Shown one piece after another: positions 25,076-36,066 of a stretch of 64,000 nucleotides of DNA (positions are counted from its first letter, which is position 1; every line of letters begins with the position of its first letter). The notes under the pieces were generated by a model. That model saw only the letters and a program-made list of their open reading frames with translations. It made no database searches and was not told where the DNA came from. Position numbers and translations under genes: made by a program. Source of the stretch: Balamuthia mandrillaris (lineage: Eukaryota; Discosea; Longamoebia; Balamuthiidae); assembly GCA_031835245.1 (NCBI GenBank), contig JAVKOQ010000026.1:124001-188000 (forward strand), given 5' to 3'.

Positions 25076-27172
25076 ATGCTGTCGGACGGAGACTCCCCAG
25101 AAGAGACTTCCAAGCTGATGAGCGGCCTGCGGCCTCACCCCCACTACTACTCCTCCTCCTCCTCTTCGGAGGGGGGCGGCAGCAACACCGCCTCCTCCTC
25201 CACCTCTCCCATGGCGGAGACGCACCTGGCTGGTGGGGGCAGCGTCTCCCCCGCCTCCTTCTCCCCACTCTCCGCCAACCTCTACGAAGGCCTGCAGACC
25301 TTTTCCCAACGACAACAGCAACAGCAACAACAACAACGGAGGGACAGGGCCAGCCCTTCCTCTCCTCTCCGACGGCAAGGCCAAGAAGACGACCGAGATG
25401 ACGCAGAATCGGACGTGACCCTTGATGAAACCTCTGACAGCGCCAAGGAGGAGGAGTACGAGGAAGAGGAGGTGGAGGAGGACGATGAAACAGAGCCGAA
25501 GCGCTCTTCCTCTGCTGCACGTCGGCAAAAACGACAACAACAACCACAAAGAGAGCAATCCATAAAGTCGCCCTCCGCCACGGAAGAGGACGACCTCATC
25601 TACGAAGCAGAGAACGAGCCGTCCAACAATGACTGGAGCGGCAACAAGGGACAAGGCGGAGGGAGGGAGGCCACCTACGCGGGCGGCCACATGGAGGAGG
25701 CCCTCCCCTCCAACGTCTTCCTCCGCGCCCTGCACCGGCTCTTCCAGCGGATCGACGCGGCCTTCTCTCTCATCGTGCCCTCCGGCGGGGTGCTGGCCTC
25801 CATTTTCGTGCTGCTCAGCGCCACGCTGGGGGCGGGCTCCCTGGCCCTGCCCTACGCCGTGCGGGAGTGCGGCCTCGCCCTGGCCCTCTTTCTGCTCCTC
25901 CTGGGCAGCTCGGCGGCCTTCTACAGCATCCACCTGCTGACCTGGACCAGCAGGCTGACCGGCCGGCAGACCTACGAGGAGCTGGTGGAGCATGTCTTTG
26001 GGCGGAAGGTGGAGGTGCTGTTGGAGCTGTCGATCATTGTGTTTGGGTGGGGCAGCACGGTGGCCTACATGGTGGCCATTGGGGACACGCTGCCTCCGCT
26101 GGTGGAGCTGTTGGGCGTGCCGGGGCACCTGTTTATAGCGAAGCGGTGGTTCCTGTTAATCTTCACCACGGTCGTGGTGGTCTTCCCGCTGTGCCTGATG
26201 AACAAGCTGGACTCCCTGAGGTTCACGTCGTTCCTGGGATTCCTGGCCACTTGTTACCTTATCCTCACCATCATGGGACTTTGTATTCGTGACATGGCCA
26301 TGGATGGTTTGTTTCTGCTTCGTTCTTCGTTCTACTTCTTAGATCTTCTTCTGCTTCTTCTTCTTCTTTTTCTTCCTCTTCTTCCTCTTGTTCTTCTTCT
26401 TCTTCTTCTTGTTCTTCTTGTTCTTCTTCTTCTTCTTCTCCTTCTCCTTCTTTTCTTCTTTTCTTCATCTTCTTGTTCTTCTTCTTTTCTTCTTCTGTTC
26501 TTCTTCTTCCTCTTCTTCTTCTTCCTCTTCTTCCTCTTGTGCACTGTATCACTCTCTTATATTGTTTTGCTCGACAACAGGCCTTGCCACAGAAGAAGTG
26601 GAGTATGCCAATGCCAACCAACGTCTATTCGTTGGCCTGCCCATCATCTTCTATGCCTTTTCCTCTCACATCAACATCTTCTCCATCTCCCAAGAGCTGC
26701 ATGAACCCACACAACGACGGCTGGACCTCGTGGCATTGGGCACCGCCCTCCTCGCGCTTATCGTCTACACCATCATTGGTGTGTTTGGCTATCTCTCTTT
26801 CTTGGGGGATACCGAGGACAACATTTTGAAGAACTATGACGTGGACAATAAGCCCATTCAAATCGGAGCGATGGCGTTGACCATCTCCATTGTGTTTTAT
26901 ATTCCATTGAACACGCATCCTTGTAGGATTACTGTGGATTGGATGTTGTTTCGTAACCAAAGCAAGGTTCTTTCTCTTTTCTCTTTGTTGCCTTTGTTCG
27001 TTGTTCTTTTGTTGTTTTTTTAAAACTGATATGTATTCAAATCTTTTTGCATACATAGTTTCCTCAACGGCTTAGATATTTAATTGAGACTATTGTTCTC
27101 GTTTTTCTCGCACTCGTTCTTGCTATTGCTGTACCTAGCATTGTCGTTGTATGTATTTGCTTCTTTTCCTTG

Positions 27173-27217
<45 letters not shown>

Positions 27218-27449
27218 TTAACTAACAGAAAACAAAAAGGTATTTGGGCTATTGGGAGCAACAGCAACGGCGATGTGTTGTTATATAATGCCGCCTGCGC
27301 TTCACTTGAAAATAGGAGTAGAGCGGTGGTACCATCCACGAGCTTGGCTCTCATGGTTGCTTGTCATCGGAGGCTCTATCACCGCCATCGCCAGTACAGT
27401 CATTCTATCCATCGATCTCGTCAATACTGTTAAAGAACACTTTGAATGA
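25076..27449 (+). CDS. Amino-acid/auxin permease family transporter (SLC38/SLC36-like)
   Basis: Four exons (25076-26306, 26581-26966, 27059-27148, 27240-27449) give 639 codons in frame. The first 220 or so residues are a cytosolic, Ser/Gln/Glu-rich tail. Membrane segments then follow: SATLGAGSLALPYAVRECG is the typical first AAAP helix with its Gly-rich break, then LALALFLLLLGSSAAFYS, IIVFGWGSTVAYMVAIG, WFLLIFTTVVVVFPLCL and others up to WLSWLLVIGGSITAIAST, about eleven in all. Such proteins couple amino-acid movement to a proton or sodium gradient at the plasma membrane or lysosome. The long tail suggests regulatory phosphorylation, which is inference. The membrane part of exon 1 is very GC-rich. 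Confidence 0.88.
26341..26545. repeat. (TTC)n tract in transporter intron 1
   Basis: About 200 bp of TTC/TTG units inside 26307-26580, coding-strand pyrimidines. Confidence 0.95.
27176..27209. repeat. (CT)n in transporter intron 3
   Basis: CT run inside 27149-27239. Confidence 0.85.
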
Positions 27450-27565
27450 ACGGAGAGTACAAGGTGCATACAATGAAGCTGGGTTATATTTAATTTTTGC
27501 CACATAACGCTCTCTTCTCTCTCTCTCTCTCTCTCTCTTTCTCATTGTCCAGTGAAGCATCCGTT

Positions 27566-28969
27566 TTACAGCTCCATTCTTTTCTTAAAGTTGTTGTTAT
27601 GACCCTCTTTCTCCTCTGTTTCCATCATCATTTTCTTGCCAACACTCCTCCACACCGCTCCCATGATGTCAATAGCTTCTGCTCTTATCTTGGCTTCTTT
27701 CTTCGTGCCGCCACCCTGAAGAACGCAGCGACGAACGACTCCTCTAACAGTGGCCTCTATCTCCAGCTGGCCTAATTTCCACAAGGTATTGGTGCCCTTC
27801 TCCATCATCATCTTCTCCACCTCCAACTGCATAACCTGCATCTCATCAGCGTTTCTGATATGCAGCGCCTTGGCCCCGAACTCTCGCTCGATCTTCTCCA
27901 CTTCTCTCTGCAGTTCCACAGCGGCCATCGTGAGGTTGGCCACTTCCTTAATGGTGTGGGCCGTCTCTCTTAATCCTTGAAAGAGGGACTCCATGCCGAG
28001 GAAACGACCCATGTGCTTCTTTGCCTCTTGGCGATAGACGTATCCCACAATGAGGAGCAAAGAGGGACCGCCCGGGGCTTCCTTCTTCTTGCTGGCTTCG
28101 AGCTCTCGCTCCACCCGCTCTTTCCAGGTTTGTTTGGCAGCTCTTTTATCTCTGGAGGTTTGTTGGATGTAGAACTGGATCTTTTCGGAGAGTATTTGGG
28201 CCAGTTTCTAGCGAGGATAGAGAAGAGAGAGAAAAGAGAGAGGAGAGAAGAGAGAAGAGAGAGAGAGAGAGAGTGAGAGAAGATAGAAAGATTAGCAACA
28301 AGAGTGAGAAAGAGAAAGAGAGAGAGAGAAGATACCTCTTCCTTTTCTTGTTGAAACTTTTTAATGAAGGACACCCTTTCGTTCTCAGGTTTAGCAAGGA
28401 AGGCAGGATCTTCCATGATGCCAAAGGACAGCTCGCCAAACGTATCATCAAAGAGGCCATTGCCGAACAAAGGCTTGAGGACGGCAGATAGAGGCACATG
28501 AGTGATCCCGCTTGCCTCCATTCCTGCCGTTCCGTACCTATGCACACACACAAAAAAGCAAGAGGGAGCAACGTGAACCGATGAAGAGGGCAAAGATTGA
28601 GAAGAGAAGGAAGACGAAGAGGAAGGAAGAAAACAGAGAGGAGAAGAGGACAAAACAGAAGAAGACGATCGCAAGAGAGCATGAAGAGGAACACAACGAT
28701 ACGTACTTGTCGTAGTGCGCACGCTTGTCAGGGTCGATGAGTACCTCATAGGCCACGCTGACCTGTTTGAACTTGGCCTCGGCGGTGGGGTCATCCGGGT
28801 TCCTGTCCGGGTGGTACCTCCTGGCCAAGCGGTAGTAGGACTTTTTGATCTCCGCCGCCGAGGCGCCCTGGCTCACCTCCAGCGTTTCATAGTAGCTGCT
28901 GCTGCTTTCGGTTGTGAAGGCGGTGGAAGGGTGGCTTGTTGTTCCTGGAGCTTCGTTGGGATCTTGCAT
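27566..28969 (-). CDS. DnaJ (HSP40) co-chaperone with DnaJ-X-like domain
   Basis: Three exons (28969-28707, 28537-28336, 28207-27566) give 369 codons in frame. Residues about 25-95 are a J domain: [29 protein letters not shown] with the HPD motif that stimulates Hsp70 ATPase, and [24 protein letters not shown]. The middle segment ([20 protein letters not shown]) and the helical C-terminus ([21 protein letters not shown]) match the DnaJ-X family known from Caj1/Djp1-type and plant proteins. It lacks the Gly/Phe and zinc-finger regions of type I DnaJ. Likely cytosolic or organelle-surface chaperone. Converges with the transporter gene 116 bp away. Confidence 0.88.
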
Positions 28970-29212
28970 TCTTCTTCGTCTTCTTGCCTTCTCACTTTGT
29001 GTGAAAGTGAGAAGGAAAGAAGGGGGGAGGAGGAGGAGGAGGTTGGAGAACCGAAAAAAAGAATGCAGAGAGAGAGAGAGAAGCGAGTGGCGGAGAGAAA
29101 GAGGAAAGAGTGGAGAAAACCCACAGAGCGAACAAAGAAAAGGGTTGCTTGGTCTAACGTGATGAACCACCCGATCTATTACAACCACTCTTGCTAACGG
29201 AACCCCCACAAA

Positions 29213-29530
29213 GAGAGCGAGAGAGAGAGAGAGAGAAAAGAGACATGGTGTTGCTCCATATCGTGGATGAATGAAGAGAGGAGAGAGGCAAAGAGAAGAG
29301 AGAAATGCAAGCGAGAAGAGAGAAGAGAGAAGAGAGAAGAGAAGAGATGAGAGAAGAGAGAGACGAGAAGAAAGAGAGGAGAGAGGAGAGAAGAGAAGAG
29401 AGAAGAGAGAGGAGAGAAGTGAAGAAGAGAGCGAGATGAAGAGAGGAAAGAGAAGAGAGAGGAGACGAGAGGGAGAGCTAGAGAATTGAGAGGAGAGTTG
29501 AGAGGAGAGGAGAGAGGAGATGAGAGAGGA
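29213..29530. repeat. GA-rich block
   Basis: A (GA)n run at 29213-29238 followed by about 260 bp of imperfect GAGA/AGAAGA sequence. Confidence 0.8.
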
Positions 29531-29640
29531 AGCAGAAAAATCAAACACAAATTGCCTCTTGTGGGAATCGAACCGAGGCTGGTCTGTCGCGCCCACAGGG
29601 AGAGCGAGCGAGAGAAGCGACATGGTGTCTGCTCCACATC

Positions 29641-29840
29641 GTGGCGTTGCGGTTCAAAGAGGATATCTCGGGGGAGCGCATCAAAGAGCACTTTGAAAAG
29701 GTCCATCCAGGATTCATTCAGGATAAGCGAGACCGGTGCTCATCGTCATCACGTTTTTTTTGTTTAAAAAAAATAAGGAGGTGGACCTGCAGCGGCGCGT
29801 TCATGCCCGAGCTCGTGCTGAACTGGCGCTTGGGGAGGAA
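29641..29840 (+). other. Coding-like stretch of unknown identity, possible gene remnant
   Basis: The + strand reads [21 protein letters not shown] and, after a frame change past a T/A run at about 29755-29775, EVDLQRRVHARARAELALG, then a stop. Codon use looks coding, but no start, splice sites or full domain could be placed. Could be exons of a decayed gene. Confidence 0.3.
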
Positions 29841-30349
29841 TGTCCGCTTGCAAAGTAGAGCCAGCGTCAATGGAGGTTCGAGCATTCCTCTGTGTTAACT
29901 TTTAAAGTTTACTCACTCAGCTCACGCTACTGTAGGCATGCAGTATGTTGTCATTGTTTCGCTTGCAGATGAGGTGCCATCTCCCTCCCTCTCTCTCTTG
30001 CTATCTTCTTTCCCTCACCTTTTTCTCTCTCTCCTCTCCTCTTTCCTCTTCTCCTCCTCTACTTTTAACCAAGCACTATGCATACGCAGCGAGCATTGGC
30101 GAAATACATATCGCACGCCTAACACGCCCAAGTGAAAGAGATCCAAGCTGCGCCTGTTGGACGACATCTTTGTGGACGACATCTTTGTCTCCCGCCAGCA
30201 CGTGCCTCGAGGAAGCAATCACCAAAAGCACAACAACAAACCTCGTAATGCATTTTCAGTGCATTCTCACTTTTTTCCGGATAGTTATAGCTATTTATTT
30301 CGACGTTTTTTTTTATTGTTTTTTTTTTTTGGCGTCGAAGGGCAGGAGC

Positions 30350-33300
30350 ATGAGCAACACTCCTTCTTGGACCTCAACTTCTTTGCGTACACAACAAGCC
30401 CTCTTGCGAGATCAACTGTTTCAGGCCATTCTTTCTCGTGACCTTCACTCCGTACAACGGTTATGGCAAGAGCACAACAATTTAAAAGCGATAAGAAAGC
30501 GGATTGAAGCGGAGGAACGCGAGTTGAACGACGAACCGAACGATTCCCGATTGGGCGAAGATGAAGAAGAACAAGAAGGAACCGTGTTTACCGAAGAAGT
30601 AACGGATGGAATGATCATTGTGAGATGTAGGAACAGCATTGAAGAGAGAGAAGAGAGCGAAGACTTAACGGCTTTGATGGTGGTGATGGGAGTGGACAGC
30701 CATTGGACCAAAGAACTTTCTTCTTTTCGTTACTTTATGCCCGAATGGAACGCCCGCTTGAAGATAAATCTCGACAGGGAAGGTGCCAAGCAGAGCAAGC
30801 TGGAGACAACCCTCAAGATTACGCAAGCACATGCAAGAACGGAGTTTCAACTGCGTTGCATCGACCTGTTGTTGTCCTTTGGCGAAGGAGAAGAAGAGGA
30901 GGGAGAGTCGGAGGAGTTGTTGTCGGCCAAATGCAAACAAAGCGGATGGAACGTGTTACATTATGCGGTAATGCACCGAGTGGACGAGGAGGTGTTGCGG
31001 AACTTGTTGCAGCGGTGGAGGGCTTCCCCGGAGGAGACTTGTGCTATTGCTCCTTGGGTGCACGAGGATGTGAGGGTGTTTACACGTTCGTCTTGTTCCT
31101 TACTTTTCATTTGTTGTTCTCGTTTTTGTTGCTTCTTTGCTTCCTTCTTGCTTCCGTTAATTGGCACTCACTATTTGTTTTTGGGAGTGTAGCTGACAAA
31201 CAGGTTCCTCCTGTTTTGCTGGCCATCATGGAACGTAACATGTCTGCCTATCATCTCCTTCTTTCCAACGTGGAACCTCCTCCTGGTTCTTCTTCAATGG
31301 AGGGATGGAACGGAATGGATCAACTCCTGTTCAATGCCCATAAAGAAAGAGAACCGTTGTTATACAGTATCTGTGGCCACCCCTTCTGGTATACTCCTTC
31401 TTTTTGCAACGAAGCTTTGCAAGCTCTGCATGACCTCCTGCCACAACAGTACTTTGAACTTTGGTTGAACTGTTGGATTTCAAATTGGGTCACAGACTTT
31501 CCAGCTACACCGTTGATCCTTCTTCTGAACCGACACAATTCCGCGCGTTATAGAGTTTGTGACTTGCACCTTTGTTTCTTTTTCTTTCTTTCTTTCTTTC
31601 TTTCTTTCTTTCCTCTGCCGGCGGGATATCCGTACCGATCTTTCATTGTTTTCATATCCTTTTCTCATCCAGTTTTTATTTTGCTTCTCAGTTTTTTTTG
31701 AAACAGGAAAATGAGGCTGGCGTAAAACATTGGGAGGAGGCGGTAAAGTGGTTACTCCAGAAGGGAGCAGACCCCTATCTCTGCGCCGGCAATGGTAAAT
31801 GCTCAGTTGCTTGGTTGTGGGGTTATGGCTACAGTAATATCGTTGAACAACATTCCATTGTGCACAAGCAAAGAATTCGTGAGTATGCAAACATGTCGGA
31901 AGGTGACCTTCTCTTCTATCTTCACCATTCTCTTTATCGTTCTCGTTTCTTCATCATTTCCTTTTACTTGTCGTTCTCTGTCTCTGTCGCTCTGTCTCTC
32001 TGTCTCTCTGTCTCTCTGCACCTACCTCCACTCTCGCTGACGCATCGCTCACCGTATTCTACCGCGTTCCCAAAAGCTCAACAAACCGGCTTATATTTAG
32101 CACATGTGTCATCCTCGTTGAGAGCTTCAGTGGGCGAAGAGGAAGCAAAGCATGTAACGCCCGCAACGATAGGAATTCTATGGCTGATGGTCAACAAGAA
32201 GGGAACTCAGGCGATTACCTTCACCATCAATGGCATTCTCACTAAGTGGAAGCTTTGTTCGACTGAACAGAAGCGGTGTAAAGGTTTTTTTCTCACTTTG
32301 TTATGCAAAGGTTCTAAAACTCATATTATCAAATATAACAAACAAACGCTACAGGTTTGTTCCAGCCAATAATATTACAAAGCGTGGATACGCTGAGCTT
32401 GAGTGCTGAAATGAAGAAGGGGAAAACCAAGCAGAAGGAAATCTTCAACTCAGCCCAAAAGAACCGTGAAGAATTGCCATTGTTCTGCAATACACACGGA
32501 ACGCTCGCGCTCAACACGCGGATGTCCTTTCGTTGGCATGACTTGACTGTTTTTCCCTTCCCTGGCAAGGGCAATCGTGTAACTTCTTCGGATCGACGTT
32601 GGGTTTTATTGAATGATACAGTGCTACTTCGTTTCAACTCAGCACTGATGCGATGGACAACCCAAGCAAATGTTCCTTCCTCTTGCTACCTTGACAAGGC
32701 AGATCTAACGCGTTTGGATTGGAAGCCCATACGAACGGATGAAAACGACAAGAATGGAACGGAAAAGAAGAAGGAAGAGGTAATGCTAACTTGCGTGACG
32801 AGAGATGCCTTTGCTCGCTATGTTGCAACATTTGAAGTTGACGAAGAAGAAGAAGAAGAAGAAGAAGAAGAAGAAGAAGAAGAAGAAGAAGAAGAAGAAG
32901 AAGAAGAAGAAGAACAAGAAGAACAAGAAAGAAAACAAGAACAAGAGGAAAACGACGACAAAGACACAAAAAAGAATCTTAAATGGCAAGAAGAGACGAT
33001 AATTCCTTTGTTGAGTTATTGCGGAAGGAGCGCTGATGTGATAGCCATCAACGAAAGGAGAACAAAATTGGTTTTAGCGTTGGTCAGTAGGTTGGAATGC
33101 ATCGACCTGAGAACAGGGCTACAGCAGTGGTTTCTTGATACAGAAAGAAAGATTTTCAATCAAGTAAGATATTCTATCCTCTTTATTGTTTGTTGCTTAC
33201 CCATTCAATTGTTTGATTAGCGGACAAAAGATGGCGACTATGATGATACCCAATATCCGTTTTTTTGGCAACCAAAAGTTACAACAATGATCATCGTGGC

Positions 33301-35070
33301 TCTCCCAAGTCAATCTCCCAAACAACAACCATACAGTATGGACCAGAACGCAACACGAAAGGTAGAAGAACCGTATGTGGAAGAAGAAGAGGAAGAATGT
33401 ATCGTCGTTGGCTTCCGCAACGGCCAAGTCGCCATGTTATCGCTTAACAATCCAGGTCATATTTTCAGCGTTCACAAACTTCCCAAAGTGGCCTCCTTTT
33501 GCACCCGTATCCATCAACCTCCGTCACGTACCCGTCCTTCCGTGGATTGTCTCGTTGCTGATAAAGAAAGAGGAGTGGTCTGGGCGGTTGGTCCTGGCAG
33601 TCCACTTATTCCTCTTCCCCTTCCTTCTTCTGCATCATTACCTGTTGGCTTGGGTGATGTGCAGGCATACGAAGCAGTGTGTGTTAAACGTTTTCATGAC
33701 AAAGCGAAGAAAAAATCTCCTCGTCGACGAGCTTGTCGAATGCCTGAAGAAGATTCTTTGCTTCGCTACGAGGACCAAAAGGAACAGCACCAATCCACGG
33801 CTTCCTCGATTTCTTCTGTTGCTGCTCTTTCTACGCTGTGCATAGACTCTTTAGTGCGATCCCTTACTCCAAAAAGCGCTTCCCTCATCCAGAACTTGCT
33901 TCCCTCGGACCTCAAGGAACGGTGCTTGCGGTACCTTCTCTTCCACACATCAAAAGCACAATCTCCATTATGGCTGCCGCCATTACCGGCCTCCGCGTCT
34001 GATGACTATTTCCTTGCGCCACAACGAGCTCTTTTCTTAGGAGCTTGTCACTTTTCTACCTTTATTCCCTCATGCACCAACCTTCACTCCTTGGATCTGA
34101 CCGCTTTGGACGATAAGGAAGGAACTTTTACGAGCGCCATCGCCTACTCTTTGAACGAACAACACAACTTGCGTCACATTGATCTCAGCTTTGCAAAGTG
34201 TAATGTGGCTGCGTTGGCTTCTTTGGTAGCAAGGTGTGGGGAAAAAATGGAATCACTGGAACTGAGGTTTGTTTTTCATTCTTTTTATCTAGCATCTGTC
34301 TCGTTGCGGCACCTTGACATTCTCTTGTTATTTTATTTTGAACTACCTCTCACTCTCTCTCTCTCTCTCACTCTCTCTCTCTTTCTCTTGTTCTCCTTAG
34401 GTCAGCTTTGTTGTACCAGAACCCCTATAAAAGTTACAATTACCTTGAGTATGTGATTAAGTATAAGTATGAAGGGCTTTGTTTCTTATCAGTGTTGGGC
34501 ACGCATTGTCCTAATCTTCGCCACGTAAGTTGTTGTTCATTCTGTCAAATATTCTTTTTCTGATCTTCTTGCTTTATTGTGTGTATGCAGTTGGGTTTAC
34601 ATGGACATTCTAAACTGGTCAACCAACAACAAAGTGAACAAAACTTTGGGGACTGGATAGCGCTACTCAAGGGTTGCTCCGGCCTGGAATTCCTGGACCT
34701 CAGCTTCACCGACCTTACTCCTCAACATCTTCACTATCTCTCGCTTTTGTTGCAACCCTCCTGTCTTCGTGTTTTGATACTCCAATCAAACCAAAAGTTG
34801 GCTCTTTGCCCTGGTGAAGAAGCGGTCAACCAGGTCTTGTCCTACTGCACCAGGCTGCAAACCCTCAACCTCTTGGATTGCGGGTCTCTTCGTTTGCAAA
34901 ACTTGGAGTTTTATCATCGCAAAGCTGTTTTTGGACCGCCGTTTAGCGAGAAGAACGACGAAGAGGAGGAGAAGGAGAAAGATAAGTTGGTGATTTTGGC
35001 TTCAATGGAGAGTTTCCGTGGATTCGACTGGAATGAGGAAAGCGCAAAAGAACTTGCATCTTGGAGATGA
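30350..35070 (+). CDS. Ankyrin / propeller-like / LRR fusion protein
   Basis: Eight exons (30350-31085, 31193-31554, 31707-31902, 32077-32283, 32355-33163, 33221-34266, 34401-34524, 34591-35070) give exactly 1,320 codons with compatible phases at every junction. The N-terminal third has ankyrin-like units (QSGWNVLHYAVMHRVDEEVL, AVKWLLQKGADPYLCAG). The middle looks like a beta-propeller (IGILWLMVNKKGTQAITFTI, LVLALVSRLECIDLRTGL, CIVVGFRNGQVAMLSL), interrupted by a long Glu run from in-frame GAA repeats. The C-terminal third is the LRR module shared with the gene at 2046-3729. No stop lies between the propeller and LRR parts: one uninterrupted exon (33221-34266) spans the border. An internal Met at about 33738 could start a separate LRR protein. 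Function unknown. Confidence 0.7.
31578..31612. repeat. (CTTT)n in fusion-gene intron 2
   Basis: CTTT units in intron 31555-31706. Confidence 0.85.
32844..32925. repeat. (GAA)n coding repeat
   Basis: About 27 GAA/GAG units in frame, giving a poly-Glu stretch. This is a purine tract on the coding strand, but it is exonic. Confidence 0.95.
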
Positions 35071-36066
35071 TGTGTTTTTACCCAAACCCCCTTCCTTTGT
35101 TGTGAAGGGCATAAAAATAAATGACTCATTTTAACTTAAACTTCTCTTTGTTCTCATGTTGAGTGAAACAAGGAACCGTCAGACGGCCCCCTCTCTTCTT
35201 GCTCCTGTTTGTTTCTTGTCCACATCGCTGTGACTCCTATCTCCTCCTGTCCTCTCTCTGCTCCTCCGAAGGACACAACCCTTCTGTGCCTTCGAGGTCC
35301 GGAGGGGCTGTCTGTCCACTCCTCCATTGTCTCCTTCTGCGCTGCCTCACACGCTAAAACGGGAAGCTCCATTATGAGATTATCTGGTTGCCCGTGTGGG
35401 CATCTGATGCCCAGCAAAACAAAAGCTCCGAAATGACTGTTGAACATACATACAGCAACCGTTCCTCGTCGGATCTTTCTGTTCGTTATCTTGGAGGAAA
35501 CAGCAGACGTTTATTGCTTGATTGGTTGGACATCCATCTGTTTAATGCTTCAACGAGATGTCGGGGCCTCCACTGATGATGTTACTGTTGCTGCTGGAAT
35601 TTTCTGGTGTGCTAGCTACAAAAGGAAGAGAAAGGGTGCGAAAGCAGCAAGTTGGAAAAGCGGTACTTCTCCTGTTTATATCAGCGCAGTAATGCTTTAA
35701 TCATTTGGAAGACCGGACAACTAAAAACTTTTAATGTCACTTCTAGTTCTTTCTCTTTGCTTTGTCCATCGGGAAGTGAACAAGTTGCTTACGGGTTATT
35801 GTTGGACAAACTGGAAATGAAGGAATGAGTGTTCAACCAACAACACGTTGGGTTCCCCCGAATGTTGAAGGAAGATATCGGGTTTGGAACAAAGTCAGCT
35901 GAGGGAACGGATGGAGGACACCAACGAAACTATTTAAACTCCTTCACTTTCCCGTTCTCTTTCTCCTTCATTCACTCAACAAACAACAAAACAATACAAA
36001 CGTTACAAACAAAGCGAAAAACACCGATAACAACTCCCCGTTTGCCTCTTGCCGATACGACACAAC
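35071..36066. other. Intergenic region with coding-like fragments
   Basis: After a poly(A)-type signal, open segments at about 35209-35436, 35440-35700 and 35690-35826 (NALIIWKTGQLKTFN reads like a propeller blade) appear in different frames with no consistent splicing. A decayed WD/propeller gene is possible. The last 200 bp are the metalloprotease leader. Confidence 0.4.
35116..35121 (+). promoter_or_regulatory. Poly(A)-type signal AATAAA
   Basis: 46 bp after the fusion-gene stop. Confidence 0.4.

Larger units (their letters stand above)
28970..30349. other. Intergenic region with GA-rich blocks and one coding-like stretch
   Basis: Holds GA-rich DNA (29212-29530), two related words (cccaca-gagagcgag...gacatggtgt-tgctcca-atcgtgg) near 29200-29265 and 29590-29645, a T-arm-like word at about 29570, the coding-like stretch at 29641-29840, and a 15-bp tandem duplication (gacgacatctttgtg) at about 30158-30188. 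The latter part is the leader of the fusion gene. Confidence 0.5.

Noticed and set aside
25028-26128. 366-codon antisense frame opposite the transporter
   Set aside because: GC-rich shadow of real membrane helices on the other strand.
29555-29625. Possible tRNA on the minus strand (GGTTCGATTCC)
   Set aside because: T-stem does not pair and no 5' half is present.
30157-30441. VDDIFV-like word suggesting a reverse transcriptase
   Set aside because: It arises from a 15-bp tandem duplication; no other RT motif nearby.
32844-32925. GAA tract as an intron like the others
   Set aside because: It stays in frame in exon 32355-33163 and is purine-rich on the coding strand, so it is a poly-Glu coding repeat.
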